Assembly: GCA_049596955.1 (NCBI GenBank)
Contig: JBMYMD010000042.1
Location: forward strand, 1 to 7,401
Direction of reading: 5' to 3'
Source: UBA3478 sp049596955
GTDB lineage: Bacteria > Bacteroidota > Bacteroidia > Flavobacteriales > Flavobacteriaceae
Length of the DNA: 7,401 nucleotides
Shown: positions 6,939-7,401 of the stretch, piece by piece
Layout of the letters: every line of letters begins with the position of its first letter
How positions within the stretch are numbered: position 1 is the stretch's first letter
The notes under the pieces: model-generated
What the model was told of the DNA's origin: nothing
Database searches by the model: none
The model's input: the letters and a program-made list of their open reading frames with translations, nothing else
Program-made: the position numbers and the translations under genes

Positions 6939-7401
6939 GTGCCTTTACAGACCTATTACAGTGTTCTCGATCAATTTTTAAAAGACAATAACTTATCATT
7001 GACTCAAGATGAGCTTAAAAAGTTCATTTCGTATTTCACGGTAGAGAAGTTCAAGAAAAAGGAACACTTAGTTGTGGTAGGTCAAAACTCCAGTAATTAT
7101 TTCGTTTTACAAGGAGGACTTCGAATGTATTACAACCTGAAATTTGCTTTTGAGGGATGGTGGCTGGGCGATGTTGTTAGTTATATCAACCTCACGGGTG
7201 CAGAGTATTTGGTTCAGGCTATGGAGGAGACTATAGTCATTGGAATTACGCGTAAATCTCAATTCGAAATGTTTGAGGAATTTCCTGAAATTAAAGATGT
7301 ATATATCAGTGAATTAGAAAGGGCTTTGGTTTGGACTTTTCAGCGGATATTAGACTCTACTAAAAATACGGCAAATGAGCGTTTTATGAATTTCATGAAA
7401 A
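6939..7401 (+). CDS. Crp/Fnr-like transcriptional regulator (C-terminus beyond right edge)
   Basis: A hand translation from GTG 6939 gives 154 codons up to the right edge with no stop. The first 110 or so residues match a cyclic-nucleotide-binding-like (RmlC beta-barrel) sensor domain: a leading helix, TVEKFKKKEHLVVVGQ (34-49), YFVLQGGLRMYY (54-65), then EGWWLGDVVSYI (72-83) and VQAMEETIVIGI (92-103). The EGWW-D-S spacing is typical of Bacteroidota Crp/Fnr-family regulators. The dimerisation helix covers about 115-140, and TANERFMNFMK at the edge corresponds to the entry to the DNA-binding domain, which is not in the window. The canonical cAMP phosphate-binding cassette is not evident, so the ligand is unknown. 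About eight residues usually present between the two strands after YY seem absent. The frame is open back to the amidase stop, where a TTG at 6909 is an alternative start; GTG gives the more usual N-terminus (MPLQTYYSVL). Confidence 0.85.
   Translation, partial: MPLQTYYSVLDQFLKDNNLSLTQDELKKFISYFTVEKFKKKEHLVVVGQNSSNYFVLQGGLRMYYNLKFAFEGWWLGDVVSYINLTGAEYLVQAMEETIVIGITRKSQFEMFEEFPEIKDVYISELERALVWTFQRILDSTKNTANERFMNFMK

Noticed and set aside
7128..7160. Frameshift as explanation for the shortened Crp/Fnr hairpin
   Set aside because: The same frame runs with good family similarity on both sides, so an in-frame length difference fits better than a frameshift.
1..7401. A new defence, mobile or biosynthetic system
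   Set aside because: I found no direct repeats forming an array, transposase, integrase, tRNA, toxin-antitoxin pair or biosynthetic core enzyme. The genes are recognisable envelope hydrolases, a thioredoxin and a regulator.

Overview
The window looks like chromosomal DNA from a member of the Bacteroidota, most likely a flavobacterium. The sequence is AT-rich and no start codon has a Shine-Dalgarno site. One promoter -7 box matches the Bacteroidota consensus TAnnTTTG exactly, and others come close. The proteins also fit: lipoproteins with short signal peptides, a PD40 propeller fused to an amidohydrolase, and a Crp/Fnr-like regulator of the Bacteroidota type. These are family-level judgements by eye, with no database search.

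Layout from left to right: (1) a minus-strand type I sulfatase, predicted lipoprotein, cut by the left edge (305 N-terminal residues present); (2) a small cytoplasmic thioredoxin on the plus strand, divergent from the sulfatase across 32 bp; (3) a very large (1113 aa) exported minus-strand protein with an N-terminal TolB/tricorn-like PD40 propeller region, an acidic-basic linker and a C-terminal amidohydrolase domain, convergent with thioredoxin with only 6 bp between the stop codons; (4) a 224-aa minus-strand predicted lipoprotein of unknown function, 37 bp upstream of the amidohydrolase and probably co-transcribed with it; (5) divergent from it across 40 bp, a 520-aa plus-strand amidase-signature lipoprotein with an intact Lys-Ser-Ser triad; (6) 30 bp after the amidase, a Crp/Fnr-like transcription regulator cut by the right edge.

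Four of the six products (sulfatase, PD40-amidohydrolase, 224-aa lipoprotein, amidase) carry export or lipoprotein signals. Three of these are probable hydrolases, so the region reads as a cell-envelope hydrolase neighbourhood with a housekeeping thioredoxin inside it. No substrate can be assigned, and nothing shows that the sulfatase works with the amide hydrolases. There is no SusC/SusD pair, transposase, integrase, CRISPR array, tRNA or rRNA in the window.

I see no clear new multi-gene system. The points most worth a second look are the apparent loss of two canonical metal ligands in the amidohydrolase domain, an apparently missing beta-hairpin in the Crp/Fnr-like sensor domain, and an exact flavobacterial -7 box that settles the thioredoxin start. 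The gaps between genes are all 40 bp or less, so no stretch over 300 bases lacks a gene.
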